A stretch of 64,000 bases of DNA from Pseudarthrobacter sp. NamB4 (lineage in GTDB: Bacteria > Actinomycetota > Actinomycetes > Actinomycetales > Micrococcaceae): NCBI RefSeq assembly GCF_005796185.1, contig NZ_VAHM01000011.1:88064-152063 (forward strand), given 5' to 3'. Both the position numbers and the translations under genes were made by a program. The stretch's first letter is position 1. Each line of letters starts with the position of its first letter. The notes under the pieces were generated by a model. That model saw nothing but the letters and a program-made list of their open reading frames with translations. It was not told where the DNA came from and did no database searches. Shown piece after piece: positions 44,771-53,248 of this stretch.

Positions 44771-44866
44771 GCAGACTGGTCTTCATCGCGCAGCCTCGTC
44801 GCCGACACGCTGCCCCATTCTCCACGAGCGGACAGGTTTTCGACGCGCAGCCTCATCTCCGCTGCG
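44771..44866. repeat. Two-copy direct repeat of about 38 bases with 57-base spacing
   Basis: The stretch from 44771 recurs, with about one change in four, from 44828 (shared core CGCGCAGCCTC, with GGTNTTC just before it). It lies in the 257-base space between the GNAT gene and the decayed serine hydrolase. No gene was recognised there. Confidence 0.5.
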
Positions 44867-44994
44867 CAGGTTATCCTGCGCACCCGGAATTTGGGCCGCG
44901 CCGGGTAGCGGGCGCGTCGGGGTCCATTTTGCGCGTCGGTGCGCGGCGGCGGAACACGCTGGGCGGGCCGGATGCTGCAGTGATGATCGAGTTG

Positions 44995-45362
44995 TGACAG
45001 GAGCCCGTATGCCGGTGAACCCAGTACAGCCGCCGGCAGGGCAGGCCGTCCGGCCCACGCGCCGTAGGCGGAGAAATGTGGCTGTGCTCCTCTGTGCCGT
45101 GGCGCTGGTGCTTGCAGTTGTCCGGTAGGAGGCCGTCCCTGGCCTTGCGGGGCCGGTGCCCGGCAGGTTGAGATGGCGCTGGTCCTGAAGCAACTGTACG
45201 CCGGAGACCTGCTGAACCGGACAACACCGCCCAGCTGCTCGGCTATATGCAGGACACCAACAACGAGGAACTGATTCCTGCAGGTTCCCAGGCCGGGAAC
45301 TCACAGAAGTGGTGGAGAAGGCCCTGTTCCCGCCAGTGCAGCCGGGGAACCGGGCACCGTAG
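44995..45362 (+). pseudogene. Decayed serine hydrolase (class A beta-lactamase-like)
   Basis: Three fragments in order remain. 44995-45128 encodes MTGARMPVNPVQPPAGQA, a basic stretch and a membrane anchor (VAVLLCAVALVLAVV), then a stop. About 45165-45290 encodes MALVLKQLYAGDLLN, and after a one-base loss near 45218 continues TAQLLGYMQDTNNEELIPAG, the pattern of the C-terminal helix region in class A beta-lactamase-like hydrolases. About 45290-45362 in another frame gives RELTEVVEKALFP and a stop. Most of the catalytic domain is missing, so no function is left. Family assignment is from the fragment patterns. Confidence 0.6.
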
Positions 45363-45409
45363 GGTCTTCAAAGTCGCTAACGCCCGGGCCGGTGCAGCAA
45401 ACTGTTTCC

Positions 45410-46770
45410 GTGAGCAACAAACCCCGGACTGCCCTGGCCCTCGCAGGCCTCAGCCTGGGCAGCGCCTTGAATCCGCTCAACTCCTCAATGATCGCCGTGG
45501 CCCTGGTGGTGCTCCGGGCGGATTTTGGGTTGGACGTCGCCGCCGTCACGTGGGTGGTCACTTCCTTCTATCTCGCTTCGGCAGCGGGCCAGCCGGTCAT
45601 GGGCAGGCTTGCAGACCGCTTCCGACCCCGGCGGATGTTCATGCTCGGCATGGCGCTGGTGGCAGTGACCTGTGCCTTGGCCCCGCTGGCACCGAACTTC
45701 GCGCTGCTCTGCGTGGCCCGCGCAGTGATGGCGCTGGGCACCGCCACCGCCTACCCAGTGCCGTGGTAATGGTGGGCGCCATTGCGCACCGGGTCAAGGT
45801 GGAGCCGGCACGGCCGCTAGGCAGGCTACAGATGGCGAATACCTCTGCGGCGGCGATTGGCCCTGTAGTGGGTGGCCTGCTGGTAGGATTCGTAGGCTGG
45901 GAATCCCTGTTCCTGGTCAACATCCCGCTGGCGCTGACCGCGCTGCTGCTCGTGCGCCGGGCCGCGCCGCCGGATGAGGTTCGGGAGCGGGGCAGCGTGG
46001 TGGAGCTGCTGCGGGACTCGGACATCCCCGGCATCCTGGCGTTCGTGGCCGGGCTCCTGCTGGTGATGATGGCTGCCCTGAACGTGGCACCGGACTTCCG
46101 TTGGTGGATGCTGGTGGCCGGGACACTCATTGCCGCGCTGTTCGCTTGGCGCGAGCTGCGCTTCAACCGCCCGTTCCTGGACCTGAGGCTGCTGGGACGC
46201 AACCGGCCCCTGATGCTCATCTACCTGGCGTTCGCCGTGTTCAGCAGCGTCTATTACTTCGTCTTCTTCGGCCTGCCCCAGCTCCTGCAGGAGGCCGGCG
46301 GCTACGGGCCCGGCGTGGTGGGCCTGCTGATGCTGCCGCTTGCCGGCCTGTCCGTCCTGGCCACTCCATGGGCAGTGAAGGCCATGGGGAGGTTCGGGGT
46401 GCGGCGGGTGCTGCTGGCCGGCGTCGTCCTGTTGACCCTGGTGGCGGCGCTGATGTGGCTGCTCACCGGCACCCTGGTGGTTCCGCTGGTGGTGGTGCTG
46501 ACTGCCCTGATGGGCGTTCCGTACGGGACGGTAGGCATCGCCACGAACCAGGGCATGTTCGTGTGCACCCGGCCCCAGGAACGCGGCGTCGCGGCCGGCA
46601 TCTACCAGACCTGCAGGTACGTCGGCGCCATCACCGCCACCGTGATGATCGGCGTGTTTGCCGGCGCCGGCGTGGACCAGGGCAGCTGGGCCCGGATGGT
46701 GCTCGCCATGCTGGTGCTCTGCCTGGTGACGTTAGCCGTGAGCCTGCTGTGGAGGCAGCGGACGGACTAG
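45410..46770 (+). pseudogene. Frameshifted MFS transporter
   Basis: The first part (from GTG 45410) encodes ALNPLNSSMIAVALVVL and GRLADRFRPRRM, the start of a DHA2-type MFS exporter. After ALGTATAYP the frame runs into a TAA at 45767-45769. The correct continuation, SAVVMVGAIAHRV, lies in another frame, so one base is missing at about 45752-45757. The rest, to 46770, is intact with further membrane segments (AIGPVVGGLLVGFVGWESLF). The product would be cut after about 120 residues. It could be a true mutation or a sequencing error. Confidence 0.8.
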
Positions 46771-46815
46771 CCTGACCGCCCCCACACCGCTTGCGGACGG
46801 GTTTATCGTGGAGGT

Positions 46816-47022
46816 ATGGACTCTCCAAAGGTGCAGCTGTACTTGGATATCGCCGCCAAGGGCCTGTGCATCCTCGGCGCCGCCCTGATGATTTTTCTCC
46901 GCGGCGGATGGTTCTACGTCGGGGTTGTAGCGATGGTCCTGGGCGTGCTCCTGATGGGCGGCTCGCTGTTCGCCAGCCGCAGCCTGCGCGGCCGCCGGTG
47001 GGACGGCACGCGCCGGACCTGA
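46816..47022 (+). CDS. Small membrane protein
   Basis: A 68-residue protein with two hydrophobic segments (GLCILGAALMIFL and VGVVAMVLGVLLMGGSLF) and a basic C-terminus (RSLRGRRWDGTRRT). GGAGG lies ahead of the ATG. I do not recognise a family; it stands alone between the broken MFS gene and the sugar operon. Confidence 0.6.
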   Translation: MDSPKVQLYLDIAAKGLCILGAALMIFLRGGWFYVGVVAMVLGVLLMGGSLFASRSLRGRRWDGTRRT

Positions 47023-47042
47023 TCCGGCGCGGCCTCCAATCC

Positions 47043-48689
47043 CTAGTTCCGCCGGATCCACGCAGCGTTGCCGGGCTGCAGCCAGCCGTCCTCCGCCAGC
47101 GGAAAGGCGCTGAAGAGTACGACGCCGGCGGGCGGCTTCACGGGTTCGGTCCCCATCGCGACCGCCACCAGGAAGTGCGGGCTGCGCTCGCAGAGCAGCA
47201 GGTTCCCTGCCTCCACGCGCCAGGTGCCGCCGTCGTCCGCGGTGAACAGGCCGTCCTCCCAGAGGCGGCGCCGCAGCGCCACCGCGTCTTTGACCGTCGC
47301 CAGCAGGGACCCTGGATCCTGCTCCTGCAGGTCCACGGCGTAGTCTCCCCATCCGGCCGGGACCGGCAGCCACGGGGCCACCGCTGAATCAGCTGCCGGC
47401 TCCTGCAGCGTGAAGCCGTGGGTGAGGGCCGCATCCTGTGTCCAGGGGAGGGGGACGCGGGCGCCGTCGCGGGTCACGCCGCCGCGCGCCCACATCGGAT
47501 CAACCCTGGCAGCCACGGGAACGTCCACCTCGGGAAGCCCCAGTTCCTGGCCCTGGTAAATGTAGGCCGAACCGGGCAGGCCCAGGAGCGCCACCAGTGC
47601 TGCCCGCGCCCGGCGCGCGCCCAGTTCAGCGCTGCCGAAGCGGTTGGCTGAACGGACGATGTCGTGGTTTTCCAGAGCCCAGGTGGGAGCCGCCCCGTGA
47701 AGCTTCCTGGCGGCTTCAAGCTCTGTGCCCACTTCGGCCCACGTCGCGGCGTCCCATCCCAGCCGGACGAAGGCAAAGGCGAACGCCTGGTGCATCTCGT
47801 CGCGGCGCGTGTAGCGGGCTGCACGGGCAGGCTCGAGGTTAACTTCGCCCACCAGCAGCCGGTGCGGCTGGTACTTTTCTGCCAGCCGGCGCCAGCGGCG
47901 GTACACCTCATGCACTTCCTCCTGGTCCGAGACCAGCGGGTTGGAGCGCAGGCCGTCCACCACCGGGCTTTCGGACGGGGCGTCCGGCAGGCCGTCGGTC
48001 TTGAACAGGGCATGGGCGACGTCGATGCGGAGCCCGTCCACGCCCTTGTCGAACCAGAAGCGGAGGACGTTCTCGAAGTAGTCGCCCACCGCCGGGTTCC
48101 GCCAGTTCCAGTCCGGCTGCCCGGCGGAGAACAGGTGGAGGTACCACTCGGTGTCCGTTTCCGAATCAGGGTTGGCGCGGGACCAGGCCCGGCCGCCGAA
48201 CACGCTCTGCCAGTTGTTGGGCGGCAGGTCGCTGCGTGAATCCGGACTGGAACTGCGGCCTTCGACGAAGTGGAACAGCTCCCGCTCGGGCGAGCCCGGC
48301 CCCGCGGCGAGCGCCTCTTGGAACAGCGGATGGGCGGAGGAGCAGTGGTTCGGAACCACGTCCAGCAGGATCCGCAGTCCCAGCGAGTGGGCCAGGTCCA
48401 GGAGCCGGTCGAAATCCTCCATGGTCCCGAACAGCGGATCCACGCCGCAGTAGTCGCTGACGTCATAGCCCTGGTCCACCTGCGGGGAAGGCTGGAACGG
48501 AGTCAGCCAGACGCCGTCCACCCCGAGTGACGCGATGTAGGGCAGGCGGGCGATCAGCCCGGCCAGGTCGCCCACGCCGTCGCCATTGCCGTCGGTGAAG
48601 GAGCGCGGATACACCTGGTAAATCACCGCTGACTGCCACCACTCGGCGGTGACGGGCCCTCGCGGCGGAGTGCCGCCGTCGTGCGTCAT
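47043..48689 (-). CDS. GH13 alpha-glucosidase-type glycoside hydrolase
   Basis: A 548-residue enzyme without signal peptide. GH13 motifs: DVVPNHCSSAHP (region I), GLRIDVAHAL with the nucleophile Asp (about 220), LLVGEVNLEP with the acid Glu (about 280) and LENHDIVRS with the third Asp (about 340). QGQELGLPEVDVP places it near oligo-1,6-glucosidases and alpha-glucosidases. It is the last gene of the sugar operon; its ATG overlaps the stop of the upstream permease gene by four bases. It probably hydrolyses the imported alpha-glucoside in the cytoplasm. Confidence 0.93.
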   Translation of the reverse strand: MTHDGGTPPRGPVTAEWWQSAVIYQVYPRSFTDGNGDGVGDLAGLIARLPYIASLGVDGVWLTPFQPSPQVDQGYDVSDYCGVDPLFGTMEDFDRLLDLAHSLGLRILLDVVPNHCSSAHPLFQEALAAGPGSPERELFHFVEGRSSSPDSRSDLPPNNWQSVFGGRAWSRANPDSETDTEWYLHLFSAGQPDWNWRNPAVGDYFENVLRFWFDKGVDGLRIDVAHALFKTDGLPDAPSESPVVDGLRSNPLVSDQEEVHEVYRRWRRLAEKYQPHRLLVGEVNLEPARAARYTRRDEMHQAFAFAFVRLGWDAATWAEVGTELEAARKLHGAAPTWALENHDIVRSANRFGSAELGARRARAALVALLGLPGSAYIYQGQELGLPEVDVPVAARVDPMWARGGVTRDGARVPLPWTQDAALTHGFTLQEPAADSAVAPWLPVPAGWGDYAVDLQEQDPGSLLATVKDAVALRRRLWEDGLFTADDGGTWRVEAGNLLLCERSPHFLVAVAMGTEPVKPPAGVVLFSAFPLAEDGWLQPGNAAWIRRN

Positions 48690-49594
48690 TTGCCGGCCCC
48701 TGCCGTGAGGCCTTCGACGATCCGGCGCTGGAACACCAGCACCATGATCACCAGCGGGACGGTGACGATCACACCGGCGGCCATCTGCTCGCCGAAGGGT
48801 GCCTGGAACTCGGTGGCGCCGGTGAACTTGGAAATGGCCACGGTGGCGGTCTGGATGGCGGGGTCGTTGATCATGGACAGCGCGATGATGAACTCGTTCC
48901 AGCTGTGGATGAAGGTCAGGATCGCGGTGGTGAACACGCCCGGCGCGGCCAGTGGGAGCAGCACCTTGCGGAATGCCTGCCATTTGGTGCAGCCATCGAT
49001 CATGGCGGCCTCTTCAAGGTCGAACGGCAGCTGCTTCATGAACGTGGTCAGATTCCAGACGGCGAGCGGAATGGCGAAGGACAGATTGGGGATGATCATG
49101 GCCTGGTAGGTGTTGATCCAGCCAAGATCCGTGAAGAGCCTCAGCAGGGGCACCACCACCGAGATGCCGGGGAACATCGACGTCGCAATGATAACGCCGA
49201 GGATCACTGACTTGAACCGGAAGTTCAGCCGGGAAATGGCGTATGCAGCGAAGATGCCCAGAACCAGCGCGGCCACGGTGGTCACGCTTGCCACTATCAG
49301 GCTGTTGAGCAGGGCCTGGCCGAACATGGTGGAGCCGTCGAACACCTTGGCGTAGTTCTCCAGGGAGAACGGCTGTGGCAGCAGGGTGTTGTCGAAGATG
49401 TCCGCCGTGCGGCGGAGGCTGGAGACGATCATCCAGTAGAAGGGGGCCAGGCAGTAGATGAAGATCAGTGCCAAACCAAGGTAGACGGAGTAGGAGCGCC
49501 AGGTGCGCTTCTGCTTGGGGCGGACGTCGACGCCGGACGCCCGGCCGGGTGACTCGCCGGATGCGGCGAGGCCGCGCAGATCGGTGATGGTCAT
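48686..49594 (-). CDS. Sugar ABC transporter permease (MalG-type)
   Basis: A 302-residue permease with six membrane segments and the EAA loop DLEEAAMIDGCTKWQAFRKV that docks with the ATPase subunit. It overlaps both neighbours by four bases, so translation is coupled through the operon. The first 35 residues are a polar cytoplasmic extension. Confidence 0.94.
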   Translation of the reverse strand: MTITDLRGLAASGESPGRASGVDVRPKQKRTWRSYSVYLGLALIFIYCLAPFYWMIVSSLRRTADIFDNTLLPQPFSLENYAKVFDGSTMFGQALLNSLIVASVTTVAALVLGIFAAYAISRLNFRFKSVILGVIIATSMFPGISVVVPLLRLFTDLGWINTYQAMIIPNLSFAIPLAVWNLTTFMKQLPFDLEEAAMIDGCTKWQAFRKVLLPLAAPGVFTTAILTFIHSWNEFIIALSMINDPAIQTATVAISKFTGATEFQAPFGEQMAAGVIVTVPLVIMVLVFQRRIVEGLTAGAGK

Positions 49595-50637
49595 TGGGTG
49601 GCCTCTGCCTTCTGGATGCGGTTTGCCTTGCGGGCCCGGCGCTTGGCGCCCAGCTGCTTGGCTCCGGTTACGTCCGCGCCCAGCACCTTGACGAACACGA
49701 TGGCGACGGCGGCGACGTACAGGAACAGGATCACGGCGAAGGCTGACGCCGAGCCGTAGCGGAGCTGGTTGGACTCGTCCCAGGCAAGCATGGACAGGGT
49801 TTCCACTGATTCCTTGCCGGGGCCGATGAGGACGAACGGGAGGTCGAACATGCGGAGGGCATCGAGCATGCGGAACAGCACGGCCACCAGCAGCGTGGGC
49901 TTGACCAGCGGCAGGGTGATGGAGCCGAGCTGCCGCCACCAGCCGGCGCCGTCGATCTTCGCCGCCTCGTACACCTCTTCGGGGATGATCTGCATGCCGG
50001 CCAGGACCAGCAGGCCGATGAACGGCGCTGTCTTCCAGACTTCTGCGATGATGACGGCGAGCTTGGAGGCGGTGCCTTCGGCGGTCCAGAGGATCTCGCT
50101 GCCGATCAGGGTGTTGGCGATGCCGTCCGATTGGAAAATCCAGCGCCACAGCAGGCCGGACACCGCAGTGGGCACGGCCCAGGGGACCAGGATGCTGGCG
50201 CGGAGGAAGGACCGGCCTTTGAAGGCCCGGTTCATGGCCAACGCCAGGGCGAGCCCCAACAGGGTTTCCAGCAGCACCGTGGTGACGGTGAAGAACGTGG
50301 TGTTGCCGAACGCATTCATGAAGCGATGCCCGGACTCCCCGGCGAACAGGTCGGCGTAGTTAGCCAGACCCACGAACGCTTCGCCTTCGGTGACGTAGCC
50401 GTCCGCATCCAGCCCGGACTGGGCGCGGTAGAGCGACTGGTGGATTGCCGAGATGAGGGGGTAGGCGATCACCAGGGCAAGGACCAGGAGGGTGGGGGAG
50501 AGCAGCAGGGCGGCCATGCGGCCTTCACCGGGGGTGCGGCCGGCGCTGCTCCCGGCACTGTTGCGGCTGGCCTTCCGGCCCTGCCCCGGGGTGCGGGGCG
50601 GGCCGGAAGACTGATGGTCGATGGAAGCGGTGGTCAT
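49591..50637 (-). CDS. Sugar ABC transporter permease (MalF-type)
   Basis: A 348-residue permease. After a Ser/Gly/Arg-rich N-terminus of 40 residues come six membrane segments and the EAA loop VYEAAKIDGAGWWRQLGSIT. It sits between the binding protein and MalG-type genes, with ATGA overlaps on both sides. No ATPase gene is present; a shared MsiK-like ATPase elsewhere is the usual solution in actinobacteria. Confidence 0.94.
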   Translation of the reverse strand: MTTASIDHQSSGPPRTPGQGRKASRNSAGSSAGRTPGEGRMAALLLSPTLLVLALVIAYPLISAIHQSLYRAQSGLDADGYVTEGEAFVGLANYADLFAGESGHRFMNAFGNTTFFTVTTVLLETLLGLALALAMNRAFKGRSFLRASILVPWAVPTAVSGLLWRWIFQSDGIANTLIGSEILWTAEGTASKLAVIIAEVWKTAPFIGLLVLAGMQIIPEEVYEAAKIDGAGWWRQLGSITLPLVKPTLLVAVLFRMLDALRMFDLPFVLIGPGKESVETLSMLAWDESNQLRYGSASAFAVILFLYVAAVAIVFVKVLGADVTGAKQLGAKRRARKANRIQKAEATQ

Positions 50638-51953
50638 TTCGCGGAGATCTCTTCGAGCTTGGCCTGCATGTCCTTCAGTGCGGCGTCGGTTTCCTTCGCA
50701 CCGGTGAGCGCGGCGTAGGCCTCTTCCTGGATGGCCTTGGTGGTGGCGCCGTACTGGACCACCTTGGGGCGCGGCTGGGCGTTTTCGAGCGATTCCAGGA
50801 GGGTGGGGAAGAACGGGCGCTTGGCCACGACGGCAGGATCCCTGTAGAGGTCGGCGAAGGCCGGGGCGCGGGAGCTCAATTCGAGGCGCTTGCGGGCCTG
50901 CTCCTCGCTGGTGAAGAACTTGATGAACTCCAGGGCGGTTTCCTTGTTGGGCGTGAAGGGGGAGACCGCCAGGTTGCGGCCGCCCAGGGTGGAGACGCCG
51001 GGCCCGTCCGTGCCGGGGATGGAGGTGATGCCGAACTTGCCGGCCACCTTGCTGGAGCCGTCCGTGGCGCTCAGCGAGGAGTAGAGGAACGGCCAGTTGC
51101 GCAGGAACACCACTTTGCCGTCCTGGAATGCCCGGCGGCCCTGCTCTTCGAGGTAGGTGATGGCGTCGGAGGGGAAGAGCCCTTCCTTGAAGCCGTCCAC
51201 CAGGAGGGACAGGCCTTCCTTTGCTTCCGGGGTGTCAACCGTGGGCTTGCCCTCAGCGTCCACCACGGTGCCGCCCGCTGAGGCCACTGCCTCGGAGAAG
51301 TTCACGGTAAGGGCCTCGTTCTTGTCGAACTGCCCGGTATAGCAAGACATGCCTGCGGCTTCCGGGAGGGCCAGGATCTTTTCGCAGGCGGACTTCATTT
51401 CGTCCCAGGTTTTGGGCGGGGCGGCGATGCCGGCTGCTGTCAGGAGGTCCTGGCGGAAGTAGAACAGTGCGCCGTCGGTGTAGTAGGGCGCGCCGATCAG
51501 GTTGTCCCGGTACGTGGCCGCGTCCACGGTGGCGGGGATCATCTTGTCCGTGGGGATGGCGTCCGCCGGCAGCGGGAGGACCCACTTGTTGGCGGCGAAC
51601 TCGGAGTTCCACACCACGTCCAGGTTCAGGACGCTGAAGGTGTCCGACTTGATCTGCGCGTTCTGGATGAGCTGCTGGCGCTGCTGGTCCGCTGAGTCGG
51701 GCAGTTCGATGAACGTAACCTTCTGGTCCGGGTGCGCCGCGTTCCACTCCTCGATGCTCTTGTTCGCGGCGCCGGAGGCATCGCGGGAGGAGACGTAGTT
51801 GATCGGGCCCTTTCCTTCGAAGGCGGTTGCGGAACTCTCAGCGGCCTTGGGCTCGGAGGTGGATCCGCCGCAGGCGGTCAGGCCCACGGCGGCGGCCATG
51901 ACCAGTGCCGTGGTGGTGAAAAGTGTCTGCCAGGTGTGGCGACGCTGCCTCAT
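50634..51953 (-). CDS. Sugar-binding lipoprotein of the ABC transporter
   Basis: A 439-residue family 1 extracellular solute-binding protein. The signal peptide ends in GLTAC with lipidated Cys28. Typical parts include ATYRDNLIGAPYYTDGALFYF and AFQDGKVVFLRNWPFLYSSL. The closest known type by pattern is the trehalose/maltose group (ThuE-like), consistent with the GH13 enzyme in the operon. GAAGGAG lies ahead of the ATG. It overlaps the MalF-type gene by four bases. Confidence 0.93.
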   Translation of the reverse strand: MRQRRHTWQTLFTTTALVMAAAVGLTACGGSTSEPKAAESSATAFEGKGPINYVSSRDASGAANKSIEEWNAAHPDQKVTFIELPDSADQQRQQLIQNAQIKSDTFSVLNLDVVWNSEFAANKWVLPLPADAIPTDKMIPATVDAATYRDNLIGAPYYTDGALFYFRQDLLTAAGIAAPPKTWDEMKSACEKILALPEAAGMSCYTGQFDKNEALTVNFSEAVASAGGTVVDAEGKPTVDTPEAKEGLSLLVDGFKEGLFPSDAITYLEEQGRRAFQDGKVVFLRNWPFLYSSLSATDGSSKVAGKFGITSIPGTDGPGVSTLGGRNLAVSPFTPNKETALEFIKFFTSEEQARKRLELSSRAPAFADLYRDPAVVAKRPFFPTLLESLENAQPRPKVVQYGATTKAIQEEAYAALTGAKETDAALKDMQAKLEEISAK

Positions 51954-52022
51954 GTGTTGCTCCTTCAGTAGGGTTTCCTGCCTGGTTTGCCTGGTTCAAG
52001 GCGCAGGGGATCACGACGACGG

Positions 52023-52039
52023 CGGCACGGGACGTGCCG
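52023..52039 (-). terminator. Hairpin between lacI and the binding-protein gene
   Basis: A perfect stem CGGCACG/CGTGCCG with a three-base loop lies in the 141-base gap between these genes. It has no T-run and may be a weak terminator or RNA-stability element that separates lacI from the transport genes. Confidence 0.35.
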
Positions 52040-52094
52040 GCAGTCACCTTTTCTTTTCGGGGGTGAGGGGTGCTTGGGGTGGGTGGCTAAGCAG

Positions 52095-53087
52095 TCAGGT
52101 TTGCGGGGAAGATATCGGGGGCGGGGCGGTGGAGCCCCTTTCGATGAGGTGGTGGGGCATGATCTTGGGGCCAAGGGCCCTGGAGCGCAGCAGCTTGCTG
52201 ACTGCCATGCGCCCCATCTCCTCCAATGGCTGCGCCATTGTGCTCAGCGGCGGGTGGACGTGCAGCGAGGTGGAGGTGTTGTCGAAGCCAAGGACTGACA
52301 CGTCCTCCGGGACACGCCTCCCGCGCCTCTGCAGTTCATTGACCACCGCGGCGCCCATCTCGTCACTGACGGCGAAGATTGCTGTCAGCCCCGCGTCCTG
52401 GGCCAGGAGTCCGTCCAGCCCGGCTGCTCCGCTTTCGTAGAAGAAGCTGCCGCTGGCCGTGACCGGGGTGCATTTGGCCTCGCTCATGGCGCGGAGGTAG
52501 CCGCGTTCGCGGGGCTTGGCAACGAACACCGACGCCGGGTCCCCGGCCAGGAGCCCGATGCGGCGGTGGCCGAGGCGCAGCAGATGGCGGGTTGCGTCGT
52601 AGGCTGCCTGTTCGTCGTCGATCGCCACGCTGGGTGAGCCGGACTTGTCGCTGATGGCCACGGAGATGATCGGGATGTTGGGCCCCAGCAGCTGCCGCGT
52701 CTCCTGGGTGATCACGGCGGAGATGAGGATGACGCCGGCCGCCCGGTAGGTGCGCAGGGTTCGCAGATAGCCCGCGATGAAGGCGGACTTGGCGCCGGTG
52801 CGTCCCAGCATGACGGCGTAGCCGCGTTCCTGGGCTTCCTCCTCCACGCCCTGCATCACCTTGGAGGCCAGTGCGTCGGACACCATGGGGGCCAGGAGCC
52901 CTATCACGGATGTCTGGCGGGTTTTCAGGCCGCGGGCCAGGTAGTCCGTCTCGTAGCTCAGCTTCTGGACCGCGGCCTCAACCCGCTCACGGGTCTCGTC
53001 CGAATAGCCCACCAGGCCGTTGACGACGCGGGAAACGGTGGCAGGGGAGACCCCGGCGTGCTGTGCCACGTCCCTGATGGTTACCAC
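52095..53087 (-). CDS. LacI-family transcriptional repressor
   Basis: A 330-residue regulator. The helix-turn-helix TIRDVAQHAGVSPATVSRV with hinge helix KLSYETDYLARGL is followed by a periplasmic-binding-like ligand domain (VAIDDEQAAYDATRHLLRLG, AIFAVSDEMGAA, SVLGFDNT). GTG 53087 is preferred: GGGAG lies eight bases ahead and the protein then begins at VTIRDVA. An ATG at 53123 would leave no room for a ribosome site and would abut the operator. It probably represses the sugar operon until the imported sugar binds. Confidence 0.92.
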   Translation of the reverse strand: MVTIRDVAQHAGVSPATVSRVVNGLVGYSDETRERVEAAVQKLSYETDYLARGLKTRQTSVIGLLAPMVSDALASKVMQGVEEEAQERGYAVMLGRTGAKSAFIAGYLRTLRTYRAAGVILISAVITQETRQLLGPNIPIISVAISDKSGSPSVAIDDEQAAYDATRHLLRLGHRRIGLLAGDPASVFVAKPRERGYLRAMSEAKCTPVTASGSFFYESGAAGLDGLLAQDAGLTAIFAVSDEMGAAVVNELQRRGRRVPEDVSVLGFDNTSTSLHVHPPLSTMAQPLEEMGRMAVSKLLRSRALGPKIMPHHLIERGSTAPPPISSPQT

Positions 53088-53123
53088 TGTTGCTGCTCCC
53101 GCTGATCGTCCAAAGTGACCCAT

Positions 53124-53209
53124 GCAAACGGTTTACGTAAACGGTTGCGTGATCTGCCTCAACAACACTAAGGGGACCAGCAGGTGAAATGGATGCGTTT
53201 CGTAAACGG
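53124..53209. promoter_or_regulatory. Two LacI-type operators upstream of lacI
   Basis: Site 1 (53124-53148) is centred on the perfect palindrome GTTTACGTAAAC (53131-53142). Site 2 (53195-53209) reads GCGTTTCGTAAACGG. Both have the central-CpG, alternating form of LacI-family operators. No such site lies directly before the binding-protein gene, so control may act through the lacI promoter. Confidence 0.75.
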
Positions 53210-53248
53210 CGGCCCTCGCTGAAAGGGGGAGGGCCGCCGTCGGGCCTC

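Noticed and set aside
44614..44997. A 127-codon frame continuing from within the GNAT gene
   Set aside because: Its first half is an alternative frame of the acetyltransferase and the rest is repeat sequence without a domain.
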